NCBI RefSeq assembly: GCF_003076635.1 | Contig: NZ_QDKG01000001.1 | Span: 1,326,401-1,390,400 of the forward strand | Source of the DNA: Sphingobacterium corticibacter | GTDB lineage: Bacteria; Bacteroidota; Bacteroidia; Sphingobacteriales; Sphingobacteriaceae | Direction: 5' to 3' | Length of the DNA: 64,000 bases | In this document: one piece after another, positions 8,864 to 19,225 of the stretch | Numbering within the stretch: the stretch's first letter is position 1 | Layout of the letters: every line of letters starts with the position of its first letter | Program-made: the position numbers and the translations under genes | Notes under the pieces: generated by a model | Database searches by the model: none | Told to the model about the DNA's origin: nothing | What the model saw: only the letters and a program-made list of their open reading frames with translations

Positions 8864-11809
8864 ATGAATAGATTCCATTATGTACTTTTTCTACTGTTGC
8901 TTAATATAGGAATGGTGTTCGGCCAAGAGCAAAAATCGCTCACGGGGCAGGTCGTTGACGAAGCTGGAAACCCAGTACAAGGCGCCACCATCTCATTAAG
9001 CAATTCACCTGAAAAAATTTCTAGTAATCGAGACGGCCAGTTTTCTCTGCGCTATACAACTGGAGCTAGAATGACCGTAAACTCCGTAGGACACGTTGAG
9101 TTTACCCAAACATTGACCGAGCAAACCAGCTTGACAGTACGCCTGCAGACTTCTTCTGAAGAATTGGAGCAGGTGGTTGTTGTAGGTTATGGTACGCAGC
9201 GCAGGGGCGAAACGACGGGATCGGTAGCCAGCGTCAAGTCTGAAAGCTTTAATCAAGGTGCGGTGATTGATGCCGGACAATTGATTCAGGGTAAAGTAGC
9301 TGGTTTACGGATCACTACACCGAGTGGTAATCCCAACGGCAACACACAAATCAACTTACGTGGTTTGAATTCCATTCAAGGAGCGGTCAATCCTTTGGTG
9401 ATTATTGATGGTGTACCAGGAGAGTTTAATTCGGTTGCACCTGAAGATATCGAATCAGTGGATGTCATGAAAGACGGCTCTGCAGCAGCGATCTACGGTA
9501 CGCGTGCAACTGGTGGTGTCATCTTCATTACTACAAAACAAAACCGTTCTACAGATGGTCGTACTAGTATAGATTATAACAACTATGCCAGTCTACAAAC
9601 ATTGTTCCGTGTACCAGATTTGCTGAACGCAGAAGACTATCGTCGTCTGATAGCAGAAGGTAAACCTTATGAAGATTTGGGACATAGTACCAACTGGATT
9701 GATGAGGTGACACAAAATCCATTCAGCCATAATCACAACCTGACTTTATTTGGTGGTAATTCTAGAACCAATTTTACGGGCTCGGTAAACTACAGAGATT
9801 GGGATGGTGTATTGCTGAAAAGCGGACAGGAAAGACTGAATGTGCGTGCTGATCTGAATCACGATATGTTTGATGGGAAACTACGCAGTCGCATGCAAAT
9901 CATTAGCAACACAATCAGCTCCAAGCAGGGCGGAAGCTCGGACTATATGTGGCGCCAAGCGATGATTCGCAACCCGACGGATCGCATTTTCAACGATCAA
10001 GGAAAATGGCAAGAAAGCAATGCCTATATGTATGATAATCCATTGGGAATGATTCACGAATCTGTGAATGACCGCATGTATCGCGAAACCCGAATGAACG
10101 GATCGTTAGACTATCGCCCAACAACGGATTTGAGTTTCAAAGCCTTATTCTCCCGTGTTCAAGATAATGATTTGACAGGCACTTCTACATCGTTTGATCA
10201 CATCAATACCACTAAAAACAATTTAAATGGTACGGCTTCACGCTGGACGCAAGCAGGCGTAGAAAACTTGATGGAGCTTACCGCAAATTACAATAAGCAA
10301 TTTGGTGATCACCGTATTATCGGGTTGGCCGGTTATAGCTGGCAACGCAATCAATTCGAGAACTTCAATGCGTACAATTTCAATTTTCCGACCGACCAAT
10401 ACAGCTACAACCAGTTGCAAGCCGGATTGGCCTTGCAAAACGGATTGGCGACAATGGCCAGTTACAAGCAAGAATCAACGCTAATCGGTTATTTCGCCCG
10501 TGCTAACTATAGTTACAAAGAAAAGTATTTGTTGATGGCGAGTATCCGTCGAGAAGGATCTAGTACGTTTGGTGAAAACAACAAATGGGGAAATTTCCCA
10601 GCGGTCTCCGTCGGATGGGATATGGCCAAAGAAGATTTTATGGCTGATCAGAAGGTGATTAATCAGTGGAAATGGCGTGCAGGTTACGGTGTCACCGGAA
10701 CGATTGCCGCTTCGCCTTACAACTCGCAGATCAGTTATAATTATACATTAACCGAAGGTGCCTACATCAATGGCAACTGGGTGCCAGGATTTGTGCCGGC
10801 GCGTAACTTCAACCCTGATTTACGTTGGGAAAGAAAGAACGAGTTGAACGTAGGGGCTGATTTTAGTTTGTTCAACAACCGTGTATATGGTTCCTTGGAT
10901 TACTATTCCCGTCAGGTCAAAGATTTATTGTACATGTTCCAAGTGCCAGTACCTCCTTACCTTACTTCGTCGATGTTCTTAAATGCGGGCGAGATGAGCA
11001 ATAGCGGTTTTGAAGCCTTAGTAAACGTAGATGCCGTAAATAAAGAGCGTTTCAAATGGAGAACAACCGTGGTGTTTTCGAGCAATAAAAACAAATTGCG
11101 TAACCTGTCCAACGATCGTTTTGGCGTAACGCAAGAATTCTTTGATACCGGATATACGGGCGAGCCCATTCAGACATTCACACATCGTGTGCAAGTAGGA
11201 AGAAGTATTGGTGATTTTTATGTATACAAAACAGTAGGTGTAGACGAAGAAGGAAAATGGTTGATTGAGAGTCAAGAAGGAGATATTATTCCTGTTCAGG
11301 ATGCTACGATCGAAGATCGTCAGTATTACGGAAATGGTATTCCAGACTTCAATTTGGGTTGGAACAACTCTTTTCAATACGGCAACTTGGATATGACGTT
11401 GAACTGGCGTGGATCATTCGGTCACCAAATTCTAAATATGTCTCGACTGTATTATGAGAATCCGGTGAATCCAGCTTACAATGCTTTGCGCACTGCTTAT
11501 GATCCAGTGTATGGACAAACGTTGAATAATGACTTGGTATATGTATCGCATTACATCGAAAATGGTGATTTCCTAAAATTGGATAACGTGACGATTGGTT
11601 ACACTTTCAACAAACAGTTAATAAAAGGCATCAAGTCACTTCGTATCTACGTTTCGGGATTGAATTTGGTTACGATTACAGGCTACAAAGGTTTGGATCC
11701 GGAAGCGACAAGCTACGAAGGAGATTTCCAATTTGCACCAGGTATCGAACACCGTGACCGTTATCCGACGACACGTACTTACACCGCGGGATTAAATGTG
11801 CGCTTTTAA
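8864..11809 (+). CDS. SusC/RagA-family TonB-linked outer-membrane receptor
   Basis: Outer-membrane barrel that imports oligosaccharides or peptides together with its SusD lipoprotein. The 981-residue protein has a signal peptide (about 1-20), a carboxypeptidase-D-like repeat domain (about 25-95), a TonB-box-like segment (EELEQVVVVGYGTQRR, about 98-113), a plug domain with the family DVMKDGSAAAIYGTRATGGV block, and a C-terminal aromatic ending (AGLNVRF). SusD follows 62 bases downstream. It lies between arabinose catabolism and a secreted beta-L-arabinofuranosidase, so arabinofuranosides or arabinosylated glycopeptides are the likely cargo; this is inference. No adjacent ECF sigma/anti-sigma pair is present, so regulation probably runs through a local regulator. 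Confidence 0.95.
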   Translation: MNRFHYVLFLLLLNIGMVFGQEQKSLTGQVVDEAGNPVQGATISLSNSPEKISSNRDGQFSLRYTTGARMTVNSVGHVEFTQTLTEQTSLTVRLQTSSEELEQVVVVGYGTQRRGETTGSVASVKSESFNQGAVIDAGQLIQGKVAGLRITTPSGNPNGNTQINLRGLNSIQGAVNPLVIIDGVPGEFNSVAPEDIESVDVMKDGSAAAIYGTRATGGVIFITTKQNRSTDGRTSIDYNNYASLQTLFRVPDLLNAEDYRRLIAEGKPYEDLGHSTNWIDEVTQNPFSHNHNLTLFGGNSRTNFTGSVNYRDWDGVLLKSGQERLNVRADLNHDMFDGKLRSRMQIISNTISSKQGGSSDYMWRQAMIRNPTDRIFNDQGKWQESNAYMYDNPLGMIHESVNDRMYRETRMNGSLDYRPTTDLSFKALFSRVQDNDLTGTSTSFDHINTTKNNLNGTASRWTQAGVENLMELTANYNKQFGDHRIIGLAGYSWQRNQFENFNAYNFNFPTDQYSYNQLQAGLALQNGLATMASYKQESTLIGYFARANYSYKEKYLLMASIRREGSSTFGENNKWGNFPAVSVGWDMAKEDFMADQKVINQWKWRAGYGVTGTIAASPYNSQISYNYTLTEGAYINGNWVPGFVPARNFNPDLRWERKNELNVGADFSLFNNRVYGSLDYYSRQVKDLLYMFQVPVPPYLTSSMFLNAGEMSNSGFEALVNVDAVNKERFKWRTTVVFSSNKNKLRNLSNDRFGVTQEFFDTGYTGEPIQTFTHRVQVGRSIGDFYVYKTVGVDEEGKWLIESQEGDIIPVQDATIEDRQYYGNGIPDFNLGWNNSFQYGNLDMTLNWRGSFGHQILNMSRLYYENPVNPAYNALRTAYDPVYGQTLNNDLVYVSHYIENGDFLKLDNVTIGYTFNKQLIKGIKSLRIYVSGLNLVTITGYKGLDPEATSYEGDFQFAPGIEHRDRYPTTRTYTAGLNVRF

Positions 11810-11871
11810 GTCATTTACTTAAAGCAGATTAAATTATAAATAAAGCGGAAACGCTAAAAAATATAACCATT

Positions 11872-13482
11872 ATGCAAAAGTTTAAAAGTTCATCAATTGC
11901 GCTATGGGGGTTAGTATTAGGCTCGATGGCAATTACTCCCTCCTGTACCGACCTGCATGAACAGGTATATTCTGAAGTATTGGGGAATACGGTAAATCCA
12001 ACAGAACGTGACCTACCTTTCATTTTAGCACCTACATATGCTTCCTTTCGTTCTTTAATGTTTGGTTGGCAAGGCTATTTCGACTTGCAAGAGGAAAGCG
12101 CCGATCATATCATCACGCCTGTGCGACCCAATGGATGGGACGATGCGGGAACGTACCGCCGCATGCACCAACACACGTGGAATACAGAACAATGGCAACC
12201 TTATAATGCTTGGAATCAGGCGTATGCTACGGTCACCAAAGTAAATATGGTGATCATGCAGATCGAAGATGGATCGCTCGCTTTACCAGAAACTATCGTG
12301 CCAAGTGCACTCGCCGAATTGAAGGCCACGCGCGCCATGGCTTATTATTTATTATTGGATAATCATGGCAATGTGCCGATCGTGACCGATTACCGCGATG
12401 CGAGCTTGCCGCAACCAAAGACACGACAAGAGGTATATGACTTTGTGATAAAGGAATTGACTGATGCTATTCCTAACTTATCTACAGATGTGCGCAGTAT
12501 GTACGGCAGAATAAATGTTTGGGTGGCTAAATCACTGTTAGCGAAAATTTATCTGAATGCGCAAGTATATACTGGCACTCCACAATGGGAGAAAGTGATT
12601 ACGGAGACTGCGGAGATTATCGCTAGCAACGAGTACCGACTGGATGATACCTATAGCGCAGTATTTTCGGCCACCAATCAAAATTCTCCCGAGATTATCT
12701 TTGCCGTACCTTATGATGAGGTATTTGGACATGGCAATCAAATTCATATGAAAACGCTAGATCCACTGAGCCGTTTGGTGTATGGGATGGCGGCCGGACC
12801 TTGGGGTGGTAACTGTGCTGTGCCGCAGTTCATTAATAGCTATGATACGGATGATACGCGTTTGTATGATACGTGGATCCAAGGCGAGCAATTAGATGCG
12901 AGTACAGGATTGCCAGTGATTACTTATGTGAATCGCGTGCCTGGAATAGGTGGCGACGGTGTGATTGCGCCAGCAAATGCGGGTTACCGTATCGGAAAAT
13001 ACAAAGTGAAGCAAGGTGCAACGAACAACTTGGATAATGATTATCCAATGTTCCGCTACGCGGATATTTTGATGATGCAAGCCGAAGCATTGCTGCGCTT
13101 GGGCAGATCTGATGAAGCGGCTGTGTTAGTAAGTCAAGTGCGTGCTCGTGCCTTTGCCGATCATCCAGAGAAAGCTACGGTTACTGGAGCACAACTCCTT
13201 CAAGGTAGTAATTACAATTACGGTGTGCAAGCGGTAGATGGCACGGTGAATGCTACGAATGGTGGCGCAGATATTCAATACGGACGTTTTCTAGATGAGC
13301 TTGGCTGGGAATTCTCGGCAGAGGCGCGAAGAAGACAGGATATTATTCGTTTTGGTGTGTTCCAAACCAAATCGTGGTTCAACCACCGTCCACATGCCAA
13401 CGCGCAAAGCAGGACGCTGTTCCCAATTCCAAATGCGGAAATCACTAAAAATCCAAACTTAAAACAAAACCCCGGATACTAA
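11872..13482 (+). CDS. SusD/RagB-family nutrient-binding lipoprotein
   Basis: Cell-surface lipoprotein that forms the lid of the SusC channel and binds the substrate. A lipobox-like end (AITPSC, Cys25) follows a hydrophobic signal. The C-terminal RagB/SusD region is clear: FRYADILMMQAEALLRLG, then LDELGWEFSAEARRRQDIIRFG, and the ending FPIPNAEITKNPNLKQNPGY. The 536-residue length is typical. It is co-directional with SusC (62-base gap) and is followed 27 bases later by a strong terminator, so the SusC/SusD pair is a two-gene unit. No SusE/F-like surface protein or glycosidase follows on this strand; the glycosidase lies convergently on the other side. Confidence 0.95.
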   Translation: MQKFKSSSIALWGLVLGSMAITPSCTDLHEQVYSEVLGNTVNPTERDLPFILAPTYASFRSLMFGWQGYFDLQEESADHIITPVRPNGWDDAGTYRRMHQHTWNTEQWQPYNAWNQAYATVTKVNMVIMQIEDGSLALPETIVPSALAELKATRAMAYYLLLDNHGNVPIVTDYRDASLPQPKTRQEVYDFVIKELTDAIPNLSTDVRSMYGRINVWVAKSLLAKIYLNAQVYTGTPQWEKVITETAEIIASNEYRLDDTYSAVFSATNQNSPEIIFAVPYDEVFGHGNQIHMKTLDPLSRLVYGMAAGPWGGNCAVPQFINSYDTDDTRLYDTWIQGEQLDASTGLPVITYVNRVPGIGGDGVIAPANAGYRIGKYKVKQGATNNLDNDYPMFRYADILMMQAEALLRLGRSDEAAVLVSQVRARAFADHPEKATVTGAQLLQGSNYNYGVQAVDGTVNATNGGADIQYGRFLDELGWEFSAEARRRQDIIRFGVFQTKSWFNHRPHANAQSRTLFPIPNAEITKNPNLKQNPGY

Positions 13483-13509
13483 TATAACAGTGTGTGTTAC
13501 GTTTATCTC

Positions 13510-13545
13510 AAAGAGGCTGTCTTATAAAGACAGTCTCTTTTTTTG
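13510..13545 (+). terminator. Rho-independent terminator after susD
   Basis: 13-bp hairpin with one G-T pair (arms 13510-13522 and 13528-13540, 5-base loop) followed by a T tract. Confidence 0.92.
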
Positions 13546-13614
13546 CTTTATTTTTTGGGCTGATAGAAGTGTTTGTAGGGCTCATATAGTAGATAGTGTT
13601 AATAATAGAGCTTA

Positions 13615-13721
13615 GAGATTGCCGCAGCCTTGTACCTCGGCTTCGCAACGACGATATCCGCTTTATTCGTACCTTCCGTTTGTGTCGTCATCACGAGGAG
13701 GTATGTCGCGTTCATGCAATG
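13615..13721. repeat. Degraded dispersed inverted-repeat element
   Basis: Contains fragments of a dispersed palindromic repeat that I recall from Bacteroidota genomes: GAGATTGC at 13615, GTACCTC and CGCAACGACG in the left arm, and CGTCATCACGAGGAGGTAT in the right arm. The arms are related as an imperfect inverted repeat. It is GC-richer than the surrounding spacer and encodes nothing evident. The match to the general repeat type is from memory, and a genome-wide copy count would settle it. Confidence 0.45.
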
Positions 13722-13747
13722 GAATTGGACTGTGTACTTATGGGTTC

Positions 13748-13786
13748 ATAAAAAAATGGGCTTCATACCTAAGTATGAAGCCCATT
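13748..13786 (-). terminator. Rho-independent terminator after the GH127 gene
   Basis: Perfect 14-bp stem with a 4-base loop (arms 13755-13768 and 13773-13786). On the minus strand it is followed by a run of seven T, 25 bases after the GH127 stop. Confidence 0.93.
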
Positions 13787-13810
13787 GTTACAGTCAATAA
13801 TAAGAAATTC

Positions 13811-16800
13811 CTATTTCAAGGTCACATCCAAATAAACCGAATGGCGACCATAGCTTTCGTAGAAAGGTTTGAAGTCAATGCCATCAATCTGGAATTTCAA
13901 TTGGCTTGGATCACCTTGAATGGATTGGCTGATGTCTTGCGCATTCAGCGTGACAGGGCGCCAATCTTTACGTGCTTCTGGCTCTTGTGCCGCCAATAGG
14001 ATCGGTCCGTAAAACAAACTGGCGATATTTTGCTGATCCATTACGGGCTCTAGACGGAACTGAAATGGTAATTGCCATTCAATCACATCGCCTTCTTTCC
14101 AGTTGCGCGCCAATTTTACATACGATCCAGCTTCCGCTTTCACATTTTCCAATTTGCCATTGATTTTCACTTGTACGCCTTTGGTTGCCCAAGATGGTAC
14201 ACGTAGGTTGATCGCAAACTTGCCTTTACCATGTACCGTCAACTTCGTTTGGTCTGTTTTCGGAAATTCGGTAGTTTGCTCAATACGAATAGCACGTTCC
14301 GTCCAGTTTAAAGTAGAAGGAATGAAAAGGTTGACGTACAGCTCTTTGTTGTCATTGCTTTTGAAATAAATAGCATGTTGTAGTTTTGTGCTGCTTTCAA
14401 TCGCTGTGCCATTACAACACGTGAAACCATTCATGTGCGGATTGCCAAATTGCTTCACTGAAGCCGGTCTAATGGGCACGTGATACGTATTGGCCGGACT
14501 ATCTTCAGCCACGGATGCCAGGATATGATTGTACAGACCACGCTCGTAATAATCCATCAGCTCTGGTCGTTGCTCAAACATAAATAAGCTACTGGTCAGT
14601 TTCAGCATATTGTAAGTCGCACAGGTTTCATTCTGTCCGCCCGCGGAGAATCCATTTTGATATAACGTAGATGGCTCACCGATGAAACATTCCGCATTGA
14701 CGGGATTGCGTGCACCGGCTACACCGCCAATACTATACATATAATCATTCACGGCTTTGTACCAAAAGTTATCGGCGATTTTGAAGTAATCCAACTCATC
14801 GGACACACCATACATTTCGATGCTTCCCACGATTTGTGGGATGTGCTGGTTGGCGTGCAATCCCCTAAACGTATCCACATTCTTGGCCAATCCATGCGTG
14901 CGTGCCGCATTGCCAAAGAACATATCCACATTATCAAACAGCTGCGCTGTTTTCCAATATTTGCTTTCGCCAGTTAGTTGGTACAAATGAGCCATCGTTT
15001 CGTTCATACCACCAAATTCACCCGCGATGTAGGTATTCCAAATGGCACGTAAGGTTTCTGGTGGTAGTGCGCTTAAGCGAGATTCTACCCAATCCGCCAT
15101 GCCTGTGGCCACTTCCAAGGCTTTTTTATTTCCTGTTTGCGTGTAGATGTCAAGCAAACCGGCTAAGATTTTATGTAAGGTATAATAAGGCGCCCAAACT
15201 TGATTGAGCTGTCCACCGTATTTCGCACCTTGTTCCAGCATGATGAATTGATCTGGCGGATATGCGCTGATATATCCTTCGCCCCAGTTCCAATAATCGG
15301 TACGAATACCTTCTGTACTCAAATCCGAATTAAACTCGTTTTTGCCCGGACCAGTCGGCACAGCACGTGGATCTGCCACGGATGTACCGCCTGCCTTTTG
15401 CGGTTTTCCAGATAGTTGCGACAGCGTATACAGCGTTTCCACCATTTGGTCGATTTTCTGCTTAAAGTTCGCTTTAAGCGCAGGATCGTAGCCTGTGCTG
15501 GCATATGCTTGTGCAATCGCTGTTAGGTAATGGCCAGTCGCGTGACCACGCAACTTCGTATCTTGACTATCCCACACGCCCAAAGGTTTTGCTCCTGCAG
15601 GTTGCGCGACGCCAAATGCATTGCGAAACATATATAGGAAATCGTCGGGATTGGTTTCTGCCAAGGTCAAGACAAATTTGTCGCGGTTGGCTACAAATGG
15701 GTTTTTATCGGTCGCCGAGGGATTATTCAGCGTGACTTCATTCAACGCAAATGCGGATAAACTGCGACGCGGCGCAGCAGATTTTTTTCCCCCTTTTACC
15801 GTGACGAGTGCTTTTGGTTGTAAATCAGTTCCCGGAACGCGACCAATAATGGTGTAGGTTCCAGCAGATTCCACCGCCGAGTTGTCGGTAGGAGCAGGCC
15901 AGATGACGCGGACTTTTGGACCTTGCATGCCATGGCGATACGTACCTTCCAGGAAACTTGGTAAACGTGGTGCGTCGCCCACGGTAGTTTTTACTTCCAC
16001 GTCAGCTACTTTTTCCAAATACGCATTGTACAATTGCGCTTGCGTCATTGGAAAAGACTGCAAATTATCTTCTGCCTTCGCACCTTGATTGACCGTACTG
16101 CTGGCACTTTGTCCGCCGTTTTTTCCGTTTGTATAAATAGTTTGAATCTGTCCAGGAGTTAGCGCTACGCGATAAATCCGAAAATCTTTCAATAGAGACG
16201 CGATGGGATTGCCGGTGCCGCTGTTGGATTGGCCAAGGGTCAGTTTTCGCTTAGCCGCTTGATTACTTTGTGATAAAGTGCTGAAATCTAAATTTACTGG
16301 TTTAGTTTCACCGCCTTTCACGCCATTCAAGTAAACGGATAAGGTTTTAGCAGATAGATCTACCGTACCCACTAGGTGTACCCATGCGTTGGTCGGCAAG
16401 CTTTTTAATGCCGCACTTTTACTTTCTTTCTCACCTTGCACGGATACTTCGAAAGAAGGTTTATCGCCAGATCCTTTGAGGCGTCCTGTCACGCGGTGTT
16501 TTGCGTCGAATGAGAAATCGAACAGATAAGATTCCGGCTGCGCCGGAATAAAAATCCAAGCGGAAATACTGAGGGATTCGAGGTCATTTAAAGCCTCGTT
16601 TGGCAATTGCAGGTAGTTGTTGCCGGTTCCCGGCAGAGATAATACTTTGCCGCCTTTTTGATCTTTGAATTCGGGTGCTTTCTCGCCAAGATAGCGAGCG
16701 TGTAAGTTATTTCTGGACCAATCTCTCAAATCGCCGCGAAATAAATAGCGGGCAATCATGTCCGTTTCGCCGATGCCGTCCAGAATCTGGTCGCCACTTT

Positions 16801-16885
16801 GGCCAAGAACATAATGGGTTTGCAATAGCAAACCCATTATCATGTATCCAAGTAAATGGGGGAGTCGTTTTAACGTTTTCATCAT
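13811..16885 (-). CDS. Secreted LamG-GH127 beta-L-arabinofuranosidase
   Basis: Predicted periplasmic retaining beta-L-arabinofuranosidase. Order in the 1024-residue protein: signal peptide (about 1-29), LamG/concanavalin-like domain (about 38-255), a short linker and Ig-like segment (about 280-368), then the GH127 (formerly DUF1680) catalytic domain (about 378-1024). The unusual zinc-cysteine centre of HypBA1 is conserved: E753 and C755 in NETCATYN, and the CC pair C823-C824 in FTCCNG, one of which is the nucleophile. HypBA1 removes L-arabinose from beta-1,2-arabinofuranosides attached to hydroxyproline. The gene lies 165 bases after the DPP-IV gene on the same strand and is probably the last gene of that operon. 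A TAATTT-N5-AAATTA palindrome lies 9 bases before its start (16894-16910). GH146-like specificity is an alternative, but the product should still be L-arabinose. Confidence 0.88.
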   Translation of the reverse strand: MMKTLKRLPHLLGYMIMGLLLQTHYVLGQSGDQILDGIGETDMIARYLFRGDLRDWSRNNLHARYLGEKAPEFKDQKGGKVLSLPGTGNNYLQLPNEALNDLESLSISAWIFIPAQPESYLFDFSFDAKHRVTGRLKGSGDKPSFEVSVQGEKESKSAALKSLPTNAWVHLVGTVDLSAKTLSVYLNGVKGGETKPVNLDFSTLSQSNQAAKRKLTLGQSNSGTGNPIASLLKDFRIYRVALTPGQIQTIYTNGKNGGQSASSTVNQGAKAEDNLQSFPMTQAQLYNAYLEKVADVEVKTTVGDAPRLPSFLEGTYRHGMQGPKVRVIWPAPTDNSAVESAGTYTIIGRVPGTDLQPKALVTVKGGKKSAAPRRSLSAFALNEVTLNNPSATDKNPFVANRDKFVLTLAETNPDDFLYMFRNAFGVAQPAGAKPLGVWDSQDTKLRGHATGHYLTAIAQAYASTGYDPALKANFKQKIDQMVETLYTLSQLSGKPQKAGGTSVADPRAVPTGPGKNEFNSDLSTEGIRTDYWNWGEGYISAYPPDQFIMLEQGAKYGGQLNQVWAPYYTLHKILAGLLDIYTQTGNKKALEVATGMADWVESRLSALPPETLRAIWNTYIAGEFGGMNETMAHLYQLTGESKYWKTAQLFDNVDMFFGNAARTHGLAKNVDTFRGLHANQHIPQIVGSIEMYGVSDELDYFKIADNFWYKAVNDYMYSIGGVAGARNPVNAECFIGEPSTLYQNGFSAGGQNETCATYNMLKLTSSLFMFEQRPELMDYYERGLYNHILASVAEDSPANTYHVPIRPASVKQFGNPHMNGFTCCNGTAIESSTKLQHAIYFKSNDNKELYVNLFIPSTLNWTERAIRIEQTTEFPKTDQTKLTVHGKGKFAINLRVPSWATKGVQVKINGKLENVKAEAGSYVKLARNWKEGDVIEWQLPFQFRLEPVMDQQNIASLFYGPILLAAQEPEARKDWRPVTLNAQDISQSIQGDPSQLKFQIDGIDFKPFYESYGRHSVYLDVTLK

Positions 16886-17050
16886 ATACTCTTTAATTTG
16901 TGGTAAATTAGAAAGTTTAGCGATGAAATCGCTCCCTTATTTTGTCGTTTCCGTGTCGGATATTAACCATTCGCTTTTTGCAATGGCTTCGCCGAATAGT
17001 TTAATCGTTATGGACGACCGCAATAATATGAGATCGTCCGTTTGCAGCTG

Positions 17051-19225
17051 CTAATCACGACCGCCTGCTGGACAATTTGTTTGTAAGAATTTCGTGTATA
17101 TTTTTGCTAAGTGCTCCGAAGTACCTTCACCTTCATTGATAGAGTGACTGCGGTTGGGGTACGACATCATTTGAAATGGAATGCCATGTTTAACCAATTC
17201 GTTGATATACACTTCCGCGTTCTGATAATGCACATTGTCATCGCCCGTACCATGTATGAGCAGCAAATTGCCACGCACATCTTTGGCGTAGGTGATGGCA
17301 GACCCACGAATAAAATCGGATTCATTTTCTTGTGGTAAGCCCATGTAGCGCTCTTGATAAATATTATCATACAGCAATTGATTCGTCACTGGCGCAATGG
17401 AAATTCCCGTTTGGTAAATTTCTGGATATTGTCCCAATAAGTGCAATGTCGTAGCGCCACCGCCGCTCCATCCCCATACTGCTACCCGCGTCGGATCGAT
17501 GAAATCCCATTTCAAGATTTCTTTGGCGCCCATGGCTTGATCGCGAATATTCAAGTAACCGATATTACGATAGATCGATTTACGCCATTCGCGTCCCTTC
17601 GGTGCCGGAGCACCGCGGTTTTCTAGCGAAATGTAAACGTAACCATCTTCGGCCATATCACCATCGTATACACGATTACGGCCGGCAGAGATATTGTCGA
17701 CCACGGTTTGCGAGGCCGGTTCACCATACACATAGAATACCACCGGATATTTTTTCTTCGGATCAAAGTTGTTCGGTTTCACCATCCAGCCATCCAATTC
17801 CACGCCATCCATCGTCGTAACTTGAAAGAAAGTAGCGGTATTGGCATTTGCTGGCGCATCGTAACTGCGTTTAGGTGCTTGAATCTGTTTGTGCGAAGGC
17901 AATGCTACCAGCGCTTCCGAGTACAGGTGTTTGCTGCTGCTACTGTTGTAAAAAGCCAATTTCCCATTCGGCGAAATGCGGTAGGTATTTGTGCCAGCAT
18001 TAGCTGTTGGCGTCACGCGTTTGGCTTTGCCACCGCGGATGGCAATTTCGTACAAGTATTTTTGCGTAGCATTATCCGGCGAAGCCGAAAAGAAGATGCG
18101 CTCGTGATCGATATGATCGATCTGGATCACATCAAAAGCATCTTGGGTAATCAACTTTTCTGTTCCATTTAAATCGATGCTGTAAATCTGCCGAAATCCT
18201 CCTTTTTCAGATACCCAGATAAATGATTTTCCATTTTCCAGCCAATCCCAACCGCTTGGATCACCGCCGTTCCAACGGGATTTGATATCAATCCATGTAG
18301 CATCGGTTTCGCGATGAATGGTTTTTGCAGTACCATCCGTCGCATTGGCTGTGATAATCGCGCTCTCGTTTTGCTTTCTGTTTAAGCGTTGCAATATCAC
18401 ACCAGATCCATCGGTCAACCATTCCATGCGTGGAATATAATGCTGTGCTGGATCGCCATCAACTTGGACTTTAACTTGCTTCTTGCTTTTCAAATCGTAC
18501 ATCCAAATGCTGCTCGCCGAAGGGTTCAAACCTACTTTTGGATATTCTACCGGGATCGTAAAGGCATATAAACTATCCGTATTATTGATCATCAGAAAAT
18601 GACGAGTTTCTTTCGCATCTAGTTTCCAATACGCGATGCGTTGTCCGTCAGGCGACCAACGAAATCCATCCTGCGTACCGAATTCCTCCTCATATGCCCA
18701 ATCAAATGTACCATTGATCATACGTTCTGTGCCATCTTCCGTGATTTTCACATATTGGTTGTTGGACAGATTTTCTACATAGATATTGTTGCGTGATACG
18801 TAAGCAACCTGATCGCCTTTCGGTGAAAACTTCGCAAACATCAATGATGCGGCAGGTAATCCAGCGCCTAATTGCGTCAGCTTGTTGGTCGAACGGTTGA
18901 AGATCCAATATTCGCCACGTGTATTATCACGCCACACTTTTTTCGTGTTCGCAAAAAGCAAAAGGTCTTGTCCGTTGGGTGAGACCACGAAGGATTGCAC
19001 GTTCAAAGGGGCTTGCTGACCATCCGGAATCAACTGCTCGGCGGCGAGAAAAGTCGATGACTTTTTAACATCTAATAAATGCACTAGTTTGATACCCGCA
19101 TCCGAGAATTCATAGTACGCATTGCCATCGGCCGACCACTGTTCTTGCGCGCGTAAACGAGTACATTGAACTTGTAAGGCCAATAAGGCGATCCAAGCAA
19201 GGAATAAGCGAAGAAGTTTATACAT
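17051..19225 (-). CDS. Dipeptidyl peptidase IV (S9B), exported
   Basis: Serine peptidase that releases X-Pro (or X-Ala) dipeptides from peptide N-termini, probably in the periplasm. Signal peptide about 1-27; DPP-IV beta-propeller about 60-470; alpha/beta-hydrolase domain about 480-720. The substrate-anchoring glutamates are in DWAYEEEF (E179-E180). The catalytic Ser is S587 in GWSGGG, the Asp lies in GTGDDNVHYQ near 662-663, and the His is H694 in NRSHSI. The 724-residue length fits the family. Its start overlaps the aminopeptidase P stop by 8 bases, implying translational coupling. Together the two would process proline-rich peptides. A second, more distant S9 peptidase lies at 32479-34713. 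Confidence 0.94.
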   Translation of the reverse strand: MYKLLRLFLAWIALLALQVQCTRLRAQEQWSADGNAYYEFSDAGIKLVHLLDVKKSSTFLAAEQLIPDGQQAPLNVQSFVVSPNGQDLLLFANTKKVWRDNTRGEYWIFNRSTNKLTQLGAGLPAASLMFAKFSPKGDQVAYVSRNNIYVENLSNNQYVKITEDGTERMINGTFDWAYEEEFGTQDGFRWSPDGQRIAYWKLDAKETRHFLMINNTDSLYAFTIPVEYPKVGLNPSASSIWMYDLKSKKQVKVQVDGDPAQHYIPRMEWLTDGSGVILQRLNRKQNESAIITANATDGTAKTIHRETDATWIDIKSRWNGGDPSGWDWLENGKSFIWVSEKGGFRQIYSIDLNGTEKLITQDAFDVIQIDHIDHERIFFSASPDNATQKYLYEIAIRGGKAKRVTPTANAGTNTYRISPNGKLAFYNSSSSKHLYSEALVALPSHKQIQAPKRSYDAPANANTATFFQVTTMDGVELDGWMVKPNNFDPKKKYPVVFYVYGEPASQTVVDNISAGRNRVYDGDMAEDGYVYISLENRGAPAPKGREWRKSIYRNIGYLNIRDQAMGAKEILKWDFIDPTRVAVWGWSGGGATTLHLLGQYPEIYQTGISIAPVTNQLLYDNIYQERYMGLPQENESDFIRGSAITYAKDVRGNLLLIHGTGDDNVHYQNAEVYINELVKHGIPFQMMSYPNRSHSINEGEGTSEHLAKIYTKFLQTNCPAGGRD

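Larger units (their letters stand above)
13483..13810. other. Convergent intergenic region between susD and the GH127 gene
   Basis: A 328-base stretch that holds the susD terminator (13510-13545), a degraded dispersed-repeat element (13615-13721) and the terminator of the minus-strand GH127 gene (13748-13786). No gene was found in it. Confidence 0.7.

Noticed and set aside
17010..17042. Hairpin just after the DPP-IV gene as a terminator that would separate it from GH127.
   Set aside because: The stem is only 6 bp with a long loop and there is no T tract, so readthrough into GH127 is more likely.
16937..17053. After the DPP-IV amber stop the frame stays open for 37 more codons with protein-like composition, suggesting readthrough.
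   Set aside because: An open run of this length is expected by chance fairly often, the protein is already full length, and the stop context shows nothing special.
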